This document shows, piece after piece, positions 8,722 to 18,210 of a stretch of 64,000 nucleotides of DNA (positions are counted from its first letter, which is position 1; each line of letters starts with the position of its first letter). Both the position numbers and the translations under genes were made by a program. The stretch lies in assembly GCA_903849645.1 (NCBI GenBank), contig CAINJJ010000023.1:1-64000 (forward strand), written 5' to 3'. The stretch comes from an uncultured Acidobacteriaceae bacterium. Its GTDB lineage: Bacteria; Acidobacteriota; Terriglobia; Terriglobales; Acidobacteriaceae. The notes below the pieces were generated by a model. That model did no database searches and was not told the origin of the DNA. It was given only the letters and a program-made list of their open reading frames with translations.

Positions 8722-9216
8722 CTAAAGGGGAAACAACGACCCCGAGGTAGGCGTGAGTGTCGTCACCTTGGCCCGCTTGCGCGCCGGCAGCGGCTCCGGT
8801 GATGCCAGCAGCGCGGCAATCTCCCGCAACTCCGCTCGCGCGAGTGCGATGGTAGCCGCCACGTCGCCCAGATCCTGGGCCGTCTCGCTCCCCGCCGCCA
8901 GCCCCGTTTCACCAGCAGGCTCCGGCCCGCGCCGCCGCCCGCCCTGCTCCAGAGCCTGCCGCGCCCCCGTCAGCGTATACCCCTCGCCGTGCACCAGGCG
9001 CTTGATCTCCAGCGCCATCTCCACGTCGCGACGCCGGTAGAGCCGCTGCCCCGTCCCGCTCTTGTTGGGCTTCAGTTGCGGAAACTGCGTCTCCCAGAAG
9101 CGCAGAACATACGTCTCCACTTCACAGATCCGCGCCACGTCCCCGATCTTGAAATACAGCCGGTCGGGAATGGCGGGCGGGTCAAAGGCGCGCTTTTTGG
9201 CGAGGTTCATGGCCAT
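8722..9216 (-). CDS. MerR-family transcriptional regulator
   Basis: 164 residues. The N-terminal winged-helix is clear: LYFKIGDVARICEVETYVLR then FWETQFPQLKP and GQRLYRRRDVEMALEIKRLV, ending with GYTLTGARQALEQ. This matches the short MerR class found next to or apart from IHF genes in delta-proteobacteria and acidobacteria. No metal- or drug-binding cysteines follow; the C-terminal 70 residues are Ala/Gly-rich with a helix (LARAELREIAALL). Inducer unknown. A second ATG lies two codons downstream. No clear Shine-Dalgarno sequence is seen. Confidence 0.85.
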   Translation of the reverse strand: MAMNLAKKRAFDPPAIPDRLYFKIGDVARICEVETYVLRFWETQFPQLKPNKSGTGQRLYRRRDVEMALEIKRLVHGEGYTLTGARQALEQGGRRRGPEPAGETGLAAGSETAQDLGDVAATIALARAELREIAALLASPEPLPARKRAKVTTLTPTSGSLFPL

Positions 9217-9351
9217 GATTCAGACGCGCGGAACCCCGCATGGTCTGCGGCAATCCTGCGCTAAACGCAGTATAGGCCCATTTTTGCACCATTTGTGAAG
9301 CAAAATCGCATCATAGCCCGCATTCAAGCTGCTTTCCCTAGCCAAAAGCCC

Positions 9352-10464
9352 TCAGGCGCCTTCCACGCCCAGCGCCGGTGTGCGCGCCACCGAGCCCCGT
9401 GGCGCCGCCCCCAGATATTGCCTGGGCCAGGTGGCCGGGACACCGAGTCTGGCGGCGGCGTGCACGGGCCAGTAGGGGTCTCGGAGCAGCTCACGCGCCA
9501 GCAGCACCATGTCGGCCTCGCCGTTGGCCACAATCGCCTCTGCCTGCGCCGCCTCTGTAATCAGGCCCACCGCCGCCGTCGCAATCGCCGCTTCCCGCCG
9601 TATCCGGGCTGCAAACTGCACCTGGAACCCCGGCGCAACCGGAATCTTCGCGTCAGGCGCCTGCCCGCCCGAGGAGACGTCCACCAGGTCCACTCCATGC
9701 GCCCGCAGCAGCCCCGCCAGCTTCACTGACTCGTCCGCCGTCCAGCCGCCCTCCGCCCAGTCCGTGGCCGAGATGCGCACAAACACCGGCAGCTCCTCCG
9801 GCCAGGCGGCCCGCACGGCGTCCACCACCTCCAGCAGCAGCCGCGCCCGGTTCTCGAAGCTCCCCCCATAGGCATCCGTGCGCTGGTTGGCCAGCGGCGA
9901 GAGAAACTCGTGCAGCAGGTAACCGTGCGCGGCATGAATCTCGACGACGTCAAAGCCGGCCAGGAGCGCCCTGCGCGTGGCCTGGCGGAAGGCCTCCACG
10001 ACGGCGGAAATCCCCGCCAGATCGAGCGCCCGCGGCATGGGGTTCTGCGGGGAAAAGGGAACCGCACTGGGGGCCACCGGCTCCCAGGCGCCCTCTGCGG
10101 CGGTCAACACTCTCTCACCAGTGGGAGGGGGGGTCATGCTGGCTTTGCGCCCGGCGTGGGCCAGTTGAATTGCCGCTCGCGCTCCCTGCCCATGGAGAAA
10201 GCGCACGATGCGCTCAAGCGCCGGGATGTGCGCGTCCTTCCAGATTCCCAGGTCGCTCGATGAGATGCGCCCCTCCGGCGTCACCGCCGAGGCCTCCACA
10301 ATCACCAGGCCCGCGCCGCCCTGCGCCCGCGCGCCCAGGTGCACCAGGTGCCAGTCGGTCGCAATGCCGTCCTCGCACGAGTACTGGCACATCGGCGAGA
10401 CCCCGATGCGGTTGGCAAACGTCACCCCACGCAGTTGAAAAGGAGAAAAAAGCGAATTGGTCAT
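9352..10464 (-). CDS. NADH:flavin oxidoreductase of the old yellow enzyme family (YqjM-like)
   Basis: 370 residues. FMN/TIM-barrel features: FANRIGVSPMCQYSCEDG with Cys26, the thiol residue diagnostic of the YqjM (NamA) subgroup; LAHAGRKAS; and the substrate-binding His pair His177/His180 in EIHAAHGYLLHEFLSP. The C-terminus has ADMVLLARELLRDPYWP. Known relatives reduce activated C=C bonds of enones and nitro compounds with NADPH. It is followed downstream by no coupled gene; the DUF3857 gene stop lies 71 bases upstream of its start. Physiological substrate unknown. Confidence 0.9.
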   Translation of the reverse strand: MTNSLFSPFQLRGVTFANRIGVSPMCQYSCEDGIATDWHLVHLGARAQGGAGLVIVEASAVTPEGRISSSDLGIWKDAHIPALERIVRFLHGQGARAAIQLAHAGRKASMTPPPTGERVLTAAEGAWEPVAPSAVPFSPQNPMPRALDLAGISAVVEAFRQATRRALLAGFDVVEIHAAHGYLLHEFLSPLANQRTDAYGGSFENRARLLLEVVDAVRAAWPEELPVFVRISATDWAEGGWTADESVKLAGLLRAHGVDLVDVSSGGQAPDAKIPVAPGFQVQFAARIRREAAIATAAVGLITEAAQAEAIVANGEADMVLLARELLRDPYWPVHAAARLGVPATWPRQYLGAAPRGSVARTPALGVEGA

Positions 10465-10535
10465 ACCCTATGGATGCCGCCGCGCACCCCCGGATTCACA
10501 CACGGCCCGGCCTGCAACGGCAAAGGCGCCGCCCC

Positions 10536-12518
10536 CTACTGCTTCTTCAGCACCGCCGTGCCCTTTTCACCGGAGAGAATCGCGCTCTCCAGCCGCCGGA
10601 AATCCGCTGCTTTGGCCGCCGGAATCTCCACCTGCCGCACCACATACTCGCTTTCATAGTGCAACTGGTTCCCCTGTGCCGACACCGACGACTTGAAACT
10701 CGCAAAATCCACATCGATCTCCACGGGGTTCGGCGTCTCGTCCACCGTGTACCCCTCCGGCAGCGTGATGTCGTAGCTGTCGCGCCATCTGCCGGGGTGC
10801 CCCAACTCAATCGGATAGGTGCGCGCCTTGCCCTCCATCACGTCCGGCACAATGTGCGCATGGCTGCCGATGACCCGCGGCCGCATCAGCAGCAGCGGAC
10901 CCGCCGCGTGCGCATAGCCCGAGGCGCTCAGGTGCAGGTCCAGGTCCAGCGGCTGGTCCAGTTCCCCCGCCTTGTGAAATTCAAATCCCTTGAACGCCAC
11001 GCCCGGCAGGTCCGCCCCGAGGCCTTTCTCCAGCTTCTCGTGCATCTGCGTGGCGTCGTTGTCCTTGATGAACCAGCGCTCGTTGGTGGCGTCGTCCCCC
11101 GTGAACACCTCAGCCACATCCCCCGCCAGTGACCCGTCCGCCGTCAGTTTGAAGCTCCCCTTGCGCAACAGCCCGGACGCGTCCGGCGGCAGCACCGGCA
11201 TCTGCAGCACCTGGCTGTCCGCCCCGTTTGAAATGTTGCCGTACGCCCCCTGCAGTTGCCCGCGGATCAGCCCCACCGGCGTCTCCTCGTCGGTAGGGTC
11301 AAAGATCAGGAGCGTCTTGCCATTTGCCGCCTTCGCGCGCGCCAGCAGCCGCGGGTCGTGGTCCTCCTCCGGCAGCTCGATGGCCGTGATCATGTGGTTG
11401 CCCCGCAGTGAGGGCGCCGACGGGTCAATCACCCCCCGGTTGGAATCCACGTGCAGGTAATAGGCCCTCACCCCCACCGCCCCCAGCATGGAAATCAGCA
11501 GCGTCGTCTTGTCCTTGCAGTCCCCGTAGCGGTTGCGGTAGATGTCCGCTGCCCAGTGCGCCTGCCAGCCGCCGATGCCCCGCGCCACGATGAAGTAGCG
11601 GACGTTCTTCTGGATGTAGTCCGTGATGCGGCTCAGCCTGGTGTACAGATCCGGCGCGCCCGCCGTCAGTTCCAGCGCCTTGGCCGTGATCTCCGGCGTC
11701 GGGTCCGGCCGATGCTCCTCCAGGTGCGCCTGCCACAGCCCGATGGCCCGCCACTGATTCTCCGCCCCGTTCACCGCCGCGTCGCCCCACTTGACCGACA
11801 TCCGCGCCGCCAGCGCCCGCCACGGCGGCGTGGCGTGAATGTTCTCCAGATCCAGCGCCGGCATGTCCTTGATCTCCCAGCGCAGGTGGTTCTGCCCCAC
11901 TTCCACCGGCTTCACCGGCGCGTACTTGCCCCACGACTCCGCGTAATGCCCGCCCGCCGGCAGCGCCAGTTCCAGCGCCTCGGTCACCACCGGAATCGAC
12001 GACTGAATCTCCCAGTCCTCTTCGTTCATATAGGGCCGCAGTTGCTCTTCAATCTCGCACACCACCACCGCCCCAGGGTCGCTTGCCGGCGGATTCACCG
12101 CCCGGATGCGCTCCGTGAACTGCAGCACCGCCGCCGCATAGGCTCCACGGTCCGTGAAGTCCGACTCCATGGCCTGCAACTGCCGCCCGTCTGTCCCAAT
12201 GGTCCACGAGCGAAAGTAGTTCAGCTTCTCGTCCACGTCGTATCCCACCGAGCAGTGCGTATAGCCCCGCCCCTGTGGCTTCAGAATCCTGATCGCCGTC
12301 CGCTCCCGCTCCACCGCATGGTTCTGCTCGTCCACCGTGATCAGGTACTCATCCAGCAGCACCACCGCCGGCGCATCCTTCGCGCTTGCCGGAGTCGGCG
12401 TCTTGGCGGCATCCACCGCCCACTGCGGCGCTGGCTGCGGCTTGTCCTTGGCCCACGCCGCCACTGCCCCCAGAACCGCGCAAACCACCGCCAGACTCCC
12501 CAGACGAATCATCCTCAC
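10536..12518 (-). CDS. Secreted DUF3857/transglutaminase-like protein with intact catalytic triad
   Basis: 660 residues beginning at a GTG that overlaps the stop of the upstream paralogue (GTGA). Signal peptide at 1-23. DUF3857 domain about 50-220, then a transglutaminase-like core with Cys334 (RYGDCKDKTTLL), His375 (RGNHMITAI) and Asp407 (LIFDPTDEE), the three residues expected for a thiol-protease-like site. The C-terminal third is a DUF3858-like beta domain (TVDETPNPVEID). Known relatives are common in Bacteroidetes and Acidobacteria and remain poorly characterised. The overlap implies co-translation with the next gene, perhaps a heteromer. Confidence 0.82.
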   Translation of the reverse strand: MRMIRLGSLAVVCAVLGAVAAWAKDKPQPAPQWAVDAAKTPTPASAKDAPAVVLLDEYLITVDEQNHAVERERTAIRILKPQGRGYTHCSVGYDVDEKLNYFRSWTIGTDGRQLQAMESDFTDRGAYAAAVLQFTERIRAVNPPASDPGAVVVCEIEEQLRPYMNEEDWEIQSSIPVVTEALELALPAGGHYAESWGKYAPVKPVEVGQNHLRWEIKDMPALDLENIHATPPWRALAARMSVKWGDAAVNGAENQWRAIGLWQAHLEEHRPDPTPEITAKALELTAGAPDLYTRLSRITDYIQKNVRYFIVARGIGGWQAHWAADIYRNRYGDCKDKTTLLISMLGAVGVRAYYLHVDSNRGVIDPSAPSLRGNHMITAIELPEEDHDPRLLARAKAANGKTLLIFDPTDEETPVGLIRGQLQGAYGNISNGADSQVLQMPVLPPDASGLLRKGSFKLTADGSLAGDVAEVFTGDDATNERWFIKDNDATQMHEKLEKGLGADLPGVAFKGFEFHKAGELDQPLDLDLHLSASGYAHAAGPLLLMRPRVIGSHAHIVPDVMEGKARTYPIELGHPGRWRDSYDITLPEGYTVDETPNPVEIDVDFASFKSSVSAQGNQLHYESEYVVRQVEIPAAKAADFRRLESAILSGEKGTAVLKKQ

Positions 12519-14512
12519 TTGCCTGTCCCTTCTGCAGCTGTCAGCACCAGTTGCTGCTGATCCGCCGTCGCCACCTTCTGATAAAACTCCCGCAGCGCCG
12601 GATAGTCCTCGGCCTTCAGCCCCGCAAACCCCCGCGAGAACTGCCGCGCTATCGTCACCTTTCCCGCATCCGTCACGGTCTTGATCACCAGCACCGCGCG
12701 GTCCGCCCAGGGAATCTTCGCCGACTCCGGCGCGCCTTCCACCTTCAGCCCCGCGGGCAGGTGATAGGTCACCTGGTCCGTCACCTGCTCGGGATAGTGC
12801 ATGTCCACCGGCACCTGCCGCTTCTCCCGGTCGATGAACGGCATCCGGCTGTGCGTCTCAAAGAAGAATCCCGGCAGCAGAACCCGCTTTGCCGTCGCCG
12901 TGCCCAGCGTGCCGCTCGCCTTGACTATGGCAATCAGGTTCGACTCGGGCTGGTCCAGTGCCAGAAAGTGGTCGATATGCGCATCCACGCCCGCCGGCGC
13001 CAGCGTCTCCAGCCAGCGGTCAAAGCGCTTCTTCACCTCGTCTTCGTCGTTTTCGAGCGCCGCCTGCCGCCAAAACAGGGCCTCCTGCCCCGTCATCACA
13101 AAGCGGAAATCCCCCGTCATCGTCCCCTTGTCGTCCAGCGTCACATCCCCGATGCGCAAGAGCGTGTTCGCGGTGTAAGGCGACATCGGAGCAAATGCAT
13201 AGCCTTTGGCCTCCACGCCCTGCCGCACCCCGCCCGCCCCCGAGTGAATCCACTTCAGCGTCTGGAACGGGGCCATCTTCTCCCCCGGGTCCAGTGCAAT
13301 CTCCTTGCCGTCGATCGTCATCAGGATGATGTCGTCATCAAGTTGATCAAAGCGCAGGTAGGCCGGCGCAAAGATGCCCTGGTTCCGGTTCACCACCCGC
13401 ATCGCATTGGCGTTCAGCCCCGCCGCCCGCGCCATCGCCAGGTAAAGCAGCGCAATGTCCTCGCTCGACCCGCTCTTCTGCGCCCACGTGTCTTCCGCGC
13501 GCTTGGCCTCCTTCAGCCCCAGTTGCTTCAGCTCCGCCTGCCCCTTCTTGCGCGAGTAGTCGGTGTTGTCCAGCGCTTGCACCGCTTTGTAGAGCTTGCG
13601 CGCCTTGTCCATCGCGCTGTCGTCCGGCATCAGCAGCCCGTTCACCGCCTCCTTGATCGGCTTGCTCGGCTCCGCAAAGTGGTCCACTTCCTTTGACCAC
13701 CGCTTCTCCTCCGACTGCCAGAACTCTGCGGCGTTGAACCCGCTCACGTAGTAGAAGAGAACGTGATACAGAAAGCTGCGGACCGGCGGCATCCACTCCT
13801 CATGGGGAATCGCCGGAATATCCTCCAGGTCAAGGCTGAACCGGCCAACAAAGTCCGTCTTCACTTCCACTCCCGGCGGAAGCTGCGGCCACCAGAGCAG
13901 GGAATTGACCGTATTCCCGTGCGCGTCCGTCAGATACATGCTCGTCTGGTTCTGGGTCCCCTTCATGAACGCCTTGAATGGCGTAAACGCATAGTGCGCC
14001 TTGTGCACAAAATACTCGTGCTGCAGCTCCCAGAACGGCGACGAATAGTGGTGGTCGTCATAGCGGAGCTGGTAGCGATACTCCAGAATGCTCCCCACCT
14101 CCACGCTTGGCAGCGTGAACACCATGCGCCCCACCTGCTTGTCCTTGTTCTTTGACGTCAGCAGGTCCTCCGGCTTGCCCTCCAGCGGAACCACCGTCCC
14201 GTCCGCGTGAATCGTCCGCGCCTTGATGTCCGTGATCTTGTAGTCGCCCCGCTGATAGGGCAGCTCCACCGTCGCCAGCTCCTTGCCCTTCTCCTCCAGC
14301 ACTTTGATGCGCACGTAGAGGCTGTGATAGTGCAGCGGGTCGTCTGTCGTTTCTTCAAAGTACAGAAACACCGCAGACGCCCCGGGGGCCTTGGGGTCCG
14401 CCGTCATCTTCAGCTCTTCTTTCGTCGGCTGCTGAAACTGCGCCAAAGCAAGCGCCGGCCACACCGCGGCCATCATCAAAAGGGAGGTACGTATAAAGAC
14501 AGAGATCCGCAT
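12515..14512 (-). CDS. Secreted DUF3857 protein with degenerate transglutaminase core
   Basis: 665 residues from the ATG at 14512, chosen because AAGAAGGA lies 6 bases upstream and a signal peptide (FIRTSLLMMAAVWPALALA) follows. DUF3857 occupies about 55-240. The transglutaminase-like core is recognisable (SGSSEDIALLYLAMARAAGL, then EIALDPGEK), but the catalytic Cys position is Ser350 and the His position is Asp (QLDDDIILM); only the Asp remains. It is therefore probably not an active transglutaminase or protease. It overlaps the intact paralogue downstream by 4 bases. First gene of the pair. Confidence 0.8.
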   Translation of the reverse strand: MRISVFIRTSLLMMAAVWPALALAQFQQPTKEELKMTADPKAPGASAVFLYFEETTDDPLHYHSLYVRIKVLEEKGKELATVELPYQRGDYKITDIKARTIHADGTVVPLEGKPEDLLTSKNKDKQVGRMVFTLPSVEVGSILEYRYQLRYDDHHYSSPFWELQHEYFVHKAHYAFTPFKAFMKGTQNQTSMYLTDAHGNTVNSLLWWPQLPPGVEVKTDFVGRFSLDLEDIPAIPHEEWMPPVRSFLYHVLFYYVSGFNAAEFWQSEEKRWSKEVDHFAEPSKPIKEAVNGLLMPDDSAMDKARKLYKAVQALDNTDYSRKKGQAELKQLGLKEAKRAEDTWAQKSGSSEDIALLYLAMARAAGLNANAMRVVNRNQGIFAPAYLRFDQLDDDIILMTIDGKEIALDPGEKMAPFQTLKWIHSGAGGVRQGVEAKGYAFAPMSPYTANTLLRIGDVTLDDKGTMTGDFRFVMTGQEALFWRQAALENDEDEVKKRFDRWLETLAPAGVDAHIDHFLALDQPESNLIAIVKASGTLGTATAKRVLLPGFFFETHSRMPFIDREKRQVPVDMHYPEQVTDQVTYHLPAGLKVEGAPESAKIPWADRAVLVIKTVTDAGKVTIARQFSRGFAGLKAEDYPALREFYQKVATADQQQLVLTAAEGTGK

Positions 14513-14898
14513 CGCTTGTCCTTCTTGGGTTTTCATCCGCTTGCCTGGTTTCGAAGTACGGCAAAATTGAATGCAGCGATTCTAACCCCATTCCGGCCCG
14601 CGGGCGAACGCTCTGCATCACATGTCATCGAAGTTGCCGCAACCGCATGAATCAAGGAGATCGATAACTTCCGCGCTGTTGATTCTTCTATCAATAAGCT
14701 TTGAATCTCTACCGTCTATTCCACTCGCGAAACCAACCTGCGAGAAATCGCGAACTCACGGCTCGCAGCCTTTCCAAAGGACCAACCTCCGTCTTCCCGG
14801 AGGGAAGACAGGAAAATAGCCCAGGGTGGAGCATAGCGTAACCCTGGGACAGCACCAGGATCTTGATTGCGCGTCCAGTAGGGCCGCGCCCAAGCTCC
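14513..14898. other. Non-coding interval with two hairpins
   Basis: No credible gene on either strand. Two perfect inverted repeats occur close together: GTCTTCCC (14791-14798) with GGGAAGAC (14802-14809), and CCCAGGGT (14820-14827) with ACCCTGGG (14841-14848). Similar CCCAGGGT...ACCCTGGG elements are, from memory, frequent dispersed repeats in this phylum. The part next to 14512 must hold the promoter of the DUF3857 pair. Confidence 0.5.
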
Positions 14899-15492
14899 TC
14901 ACCTGCCATCAAACATTTTCAGGCAATCGCCCCGCGCCTCCAGCAGCGCCGTCACCAGCGCAATCGGCAGCCCCACCACGTTGAAGTAGCACCCCTCCAC
15001 ACGCGGAATCCACCGCGCCGCCCGCCCCTGAATCGCATAGGCGCCCGCCTTGTCCATCGGCTCGCCGGTCGCGATGTAGCTGCCAATCTCCGCGTCGGAC
15101 ATCGTCAGAAACCGCACCGCGGTCACCTCCGCCGCCACTTCCACCGCTTCCGCCGTCACCAGCGCCACACCGGTAATCACCCGGTGTGTGCGCCCCGCCA
15201 GCATGCGCAGCATCCGCGCCGCGTCCGCCGCGTCCTCCGGCTTGCCCAGAATGTGCCCGTCCAGCGTCACCGTCGTATCCGCTCCCAGCACCGCGAGCCC
15301 GTCGCCGCCGCTCGCCGCAAGCTCGGCAAACACCGCCTGCGCCTTCTCCCGCGCCAGCCGCGTGACATAGGCAATCGGGTCTTCGCCCTCGATGGGATCT
15401 TCAGGAATATGGGCCGGGCGCACCTCAAACGCGTACCCTGCCTGGGTCAGCAGTTCGCGGCGGCGTGGCGAGGCGGAGGCTAAAACGAGCAT
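14899..15492 (-). CDS. maf: Maf-like nucleoside triphosphate pyrophosphatase
   Basis: 197 residues from the ATG at 15492; upstream frame extension runs antisense over the neighbour and lacks family features. Motifs: MLVLASASPRRRELL at the start, then VLGADTTVTLDG, GKPEDAADAARML, and YIATGEPMDKAGAYAIQG, all diagnostic of Maf/YhdE. Known role: hydrolyses non-canonical NTPs or dTTP/UTP, house-cleaning or division arrest. It starts 7 bases after the stop of the isoaspartyl peptidase gene, so the two are likely co-transcribed. Confidence 0.92.
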   Translation of the reverse strand: MLVLASASPRRRELLTQAGYAFEVRPAHIPEDPIEGEDPIAYVTRLAREKAQAVFAELAASGGDGLAVLGADTTVTLDGHILGKPEDAADAARMLRMLAGRTHRVITGVALVTAEAVEVAAEVTAVRFLTMSDAEIGSYIATGEPMDKAGAYAIQGRAARWIPRVEGCYFNVVGLPIALVTALLEARGDCLKMFDGR

Positions 15493-15499
15493 GGCTTCA

Positions 15500-16480
15500 T
15501 TATGCCGTGAGTCCCGTATGCAGCCCCGCCGGCGTCGCCAGCCCCCACGCCATCGCGGGCGTGTTGTGCGCCAGCCCAAACCGGCCGTCCGGCCCCAGCA
15601 GGATGATGCCCCCGTGGCCCTCCAGCCGGTTGAAGAGGTAGGCAATCGCCTCCCGCGCCGCCACCTCCGGCGCCGTGCCGCCGGCCACGCGGTCCGTCGC
15701 CCACTTGCCCAGCACCAGCTTCATGATCGGCTCGCCCCACCCCGTCAGCGAGACCGCCGCCGACAGGTTGTCCGCATAGCAGCCGCAGCCAATCAGCGAC
15801 GAGTCGCCCACCCGACCCGGCGTTTTGTTCAGCGTGCCGCCCGTCGAGGTGGCCGCCGCCAGGTTGCCCTCGGCATCCAGCGCCACCGCGCCCACCGTGT
15901 CGTGCGAGTCCATCGGCGCCCGGTGCGGAAACGCCGTCTCCGGGCTCTTGTCGTCGTGCAGAATGTGTCCTGAGAACGTGATGTCCGCCAGCCCCGCCGC
16001 CTCGCGCGCCTGCGCCGCCGTCAGCCGCTCCCGCTCCCGGTCCAGTACCAGTTCGCCGTTGTCGATCAGCGCCATGCCGTGCGAGGCCGCAAACTGCTCT
16101 GCCCCCGCGCCCACAAAGTAGACGTGCGGGCTCTGCTCCAGCACCAGCCGCGCCGCTTGAATCGGGTTCCGCAGCCGCTCCACGCATGCCACACCCCCGG
16201 CCTTCATGCGGCCCCCGTCCATCAGCAGCGCGTCCAGTTGCACCCGCCCGTCCGAGGTCAAAAAGCTCCCCCGCCCCGCGTCAAACGTGGGGTCGTCCTC
16301 CAGCACCGTCACGGCCGCTTCCACCGCGTCCAGCGCGGTGCCGCCCCGCGCCAGAATCTTGTAGCCCGTTTCCAGCGCGTTGCGGACTCCAGCCTCGTGA
16401 GCCGCCGCGGCGTCCGCCGGAATGGCCCATGCGCCGCCGTGCACCAGCAGCGTGGGAGTGTGCCTTGCCTGGTTGGTCAC
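15500..16480 (-). CDS. iaaA: Isoaspartyl peptidase / plant-type L-asparaginase (Ntn hydrolase)
   Basis: 326 residues. N-terminal LLVHGGAWAIP and GGTALDAVEAAVTVLEDDP, FDAGRGSFLT, and the autoprocessing site HDTVGAVALD with nucleophile Thr195; then STGGTLNKTPGRVGDSSLIG for substrate binding. Known family members self-cleave before the Thr and hydrolyse isoaspartyl dipeptides and L-asparagine. It sits directly upstream of maf and 39 bases downstream of the asnS stop region on the same strand, giving a likely asnS-iaaA-maf run. The processing site divides it into subunits of about 194 and 132 residues. Confidence 0.9.
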   Translation of the reverse strand: MTNQARHTPTLLVHGGAWAIPADAAAAHEAGVRNALETGYKILARGGTALDAVEAAVTVLEDDPTFDAGRGSFLTSDGRVQLDALLMDGGRMKAGGVACVERLRNPIQAARLVLEQSPHVYFVGAGAEQFAASHGMALIDNGELVLDRERERLTAAQAREAAGLADITFSGHILHDDKSPETAFPHRAPMDSHDTVGAVALDAEGNLAAATSTGGTLNKTPGRVGDSSLIGCGCYADNLSAAVSLTGWGEPIMKLVLGKWATDRVAGGTAPEVAAREAIAYLFNRLEGHGGIILLGPDGRFGLAHNTPAMAWGLATPAGLHTGLTA

Positions 16481-16519
16481 TGCGGCCTCCTTGCCCCATC
16501 TGTGCCGCCCCGCGGCTGG

Positions 16520-17869
16520 TTACGGATAGATCCGGTGCAGCGTGCGCGCAAACGGAATCGTCTCACGCACGTGGTCCAGGCCGCAGATCCACGCCACCGC
16601 CCGCTCAATGCCCATGCCGAAGCCCGAGTGCGGCACCGACCCATACCGCCGCAGGTCCAGGTACCACTGGAACGCTTCCTTGGGCAGGTTGTGCTGATCG
16701 ATGCGCGCGTTCAGCAGCTCAAAGCTCGACACGCGCTGCGACCCGCCAATAATCTCCCCATACCCCTCCGGCGCCAGCACGTCCACACACAGCGCGAACT
16801 TTGCGTCCTTGGGGTCCGGCTCCATGTAAAAGGCCTTCACGTCCGCAGGGTAGCGGTGCACCATCACCGGACGGTCAAACTGCGAGCTGAGCCACGTCTC
16901 GTCCGGCGAGCCAAAGTCGTTGCCATACTCAAACGGCGCCTCCAGGTGCCCGTCCTTGTGCGCCTGGTTCAGCATCGCCGCCGCCTCGTCGTAGCGCAGC
17001 CGCGGAAACGGGGGGCAGATCGCCTCCAGCTTCGCCCGGTCCCGCCCGATTACCGCCAGCTCCGGACCCCGGTTCTTGAGCACGCTCTGCACAATGTGCG
17101 AAAGGAAGTTCTCCGCCAGCTCCAGCAGCCCGTCCAGGTCCATGAACGCGACCTCCGGCTCAATCATCCAGAACTCCGTCAGGTGCCGCCGCGTCTTCGA
17201 CTTCTCCGCCCGGAACGTGGGCCCAAAGCTGTACACCTTGCCCAGCGCCAGCGCCGTGGACTCGATATAGAGCTGCCCGCTCTGCGTCAGGAAGGCCGGG
17301 TCGCCAAAGTAGTCCACCGGAAACAGCGTCGAGGTCCCTTCGCACGCCGCCGGCGTCAAAATCGGCGGGTCGGTGCGGATGAACCCGTTGCTGTCAAAGT
17401 ACTCTGCCGCCGCACGCATGATCTCCGCCCGGATGCGCAGAATGGCGGACTGCCGCGGCGACCGCACCCAAAGGTGCCTGTGCTCCATCAGGAAGTCCAC
17501 CCCGTGCTCCTTGGGCGTGATCGGATACGGGTCCGACTCCGGCACCCGCTGCACCACTTCAATCCCCTGCACGTCCAGCTCAAAGCCGCCGGGAGCCCGC
17601 TGGTCCGCGCGCACCTTCCCAGTGACAATCACGCTCGACTCCTGCGTCAGGCTCTTCAGCGCCTCAAACACCTCCGGCGCAACGCCCTTCACATGCGCCA
17701 CCCCCTGCACCGTTCCCGTGCCGTCGCGAAAGATCGGAAAAACCAGCTTCCCGCTCTCCCGCATGTTGTAGAGCCACCCCTTCAGGGTGACCGTCTGCCC
17801 CTCGTACTGACCCAGGGTGGCGATGGTGGCAATCGTGGCTGGCGTCGCAGCTGCGGTTTCTTCGCTCAT
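16520..17869 (-). CDS. asnS: Asparaginyl-tRNA synthetase
   Basis: 449 residues from the ATG at 17869 (GAGGAA upstream). The frame continues upstream through repeat sequence without family similarity. N-terminal OB-fold anticodon-binding domain ([20 protein letters not shown]) at about 20-110, then the class II core: [40 protein letters not shown] (motif 2) and [18 protein letters not shown] (motif 3). It ends [10 protein letters not shown], as AsnRS proteins do. Charges tRNA-Asn with asparagine. An aspartyl-tRNA synthetase of the archaeal type is a less likely alternative, given size and ending. Confidence 0.93.
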   Translation of the reverse strand: MSEETAAATPATIATIATLGQYEGQTVTLKGWLYNMRESGKLVFPIFRDGTGTVQGVAHVKGVAPEVFEALKSLTQESSVIVTGKVRADQRAPGGFELDVQGIEVVQRVPESDPYPITPKEHGVDFLMEHRHLWVRSPRQSAILRIRAEIMRAAAEYFDSNGFIRTDPPILTPAACEGTSTLFPVDYFGDPAFLTQSGQLYIESTALALGKVYSFGPTFRAEKSKTRRHLTEFWMIEPEVAFMDLDGLLELAENFLSHIVQSVLKNRGPELAVIGRDRAKLEAICPPFPRLRYDEAAAMLNQAHKDGHLEAPFEYGNDFGSPDETWLSSQFDRPVMVHRYPADVKAFYMEPDPKDAKFALCVDVLAPEGYGEIIGGSQRVSSFELLNARIDQHNLPKEAFQWYLDLRRYGSVPHSGFGMGIERAVAWICGLDHVRETIPFARTLHRIYP

Positions 17870-18100
17870 AAGCTCTGTCTTCCTCGGGGCGCGCTGCAGG
17901 CGTTCGGACGCGCCGGACACTCTAGGATAACGCCGGTCCGCCGGAGCCGCCTGTGCGCCGCGGCGCACTGTCAGCGCAATCGCGTGAATCCGGATAGTTG
18001 ACCACTCTGATTCCGATTTCCATCGCGCCGAAACCCCAACACTGGCCATCCCAACGATCCATCCCACGATGCCCCCAGGTGTTGATCGCCCCATCCTCTC

Positions 18101-18200
18101 CATCGCGCCGTAGGCGCAGGGTTTATTAGCCCCGCGCTTCAGCGTGGGGAAAATAGGCCCGAGATTGAAAGTGAGTCCCGCAGGGACGATGCAAAACGGC
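18101..18200. repeat. Dispersed intergenic repeat A, copy 1
   Basis: The element reads GCGCCGTAGGCGCAGGGTTT, then AGCCCCGCGCTTCAGCGTGG, then GAGTCCCGCAGGGACG. A second copy with the same three blocks in order lies at 26086-26184. It contains short palindromes (GCGCC..GGCGC; CCCCGCGCTTCAGCGTGGGG). It sits between the asnS promoter region and the stop of the TIGR01777 gene; the interval 17870-18210 holds nothing else recognisable. Confidence 0.7.
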
Positions 18201-18210
18201 GAAGTTGTCC

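Noticed and set aside
16079..18001. Open plus-strand frame of 640 codons across iaaA and asnS
   Set aside because: Arg/His/Pro-rich shadow of two well-supported genes on the other strand.
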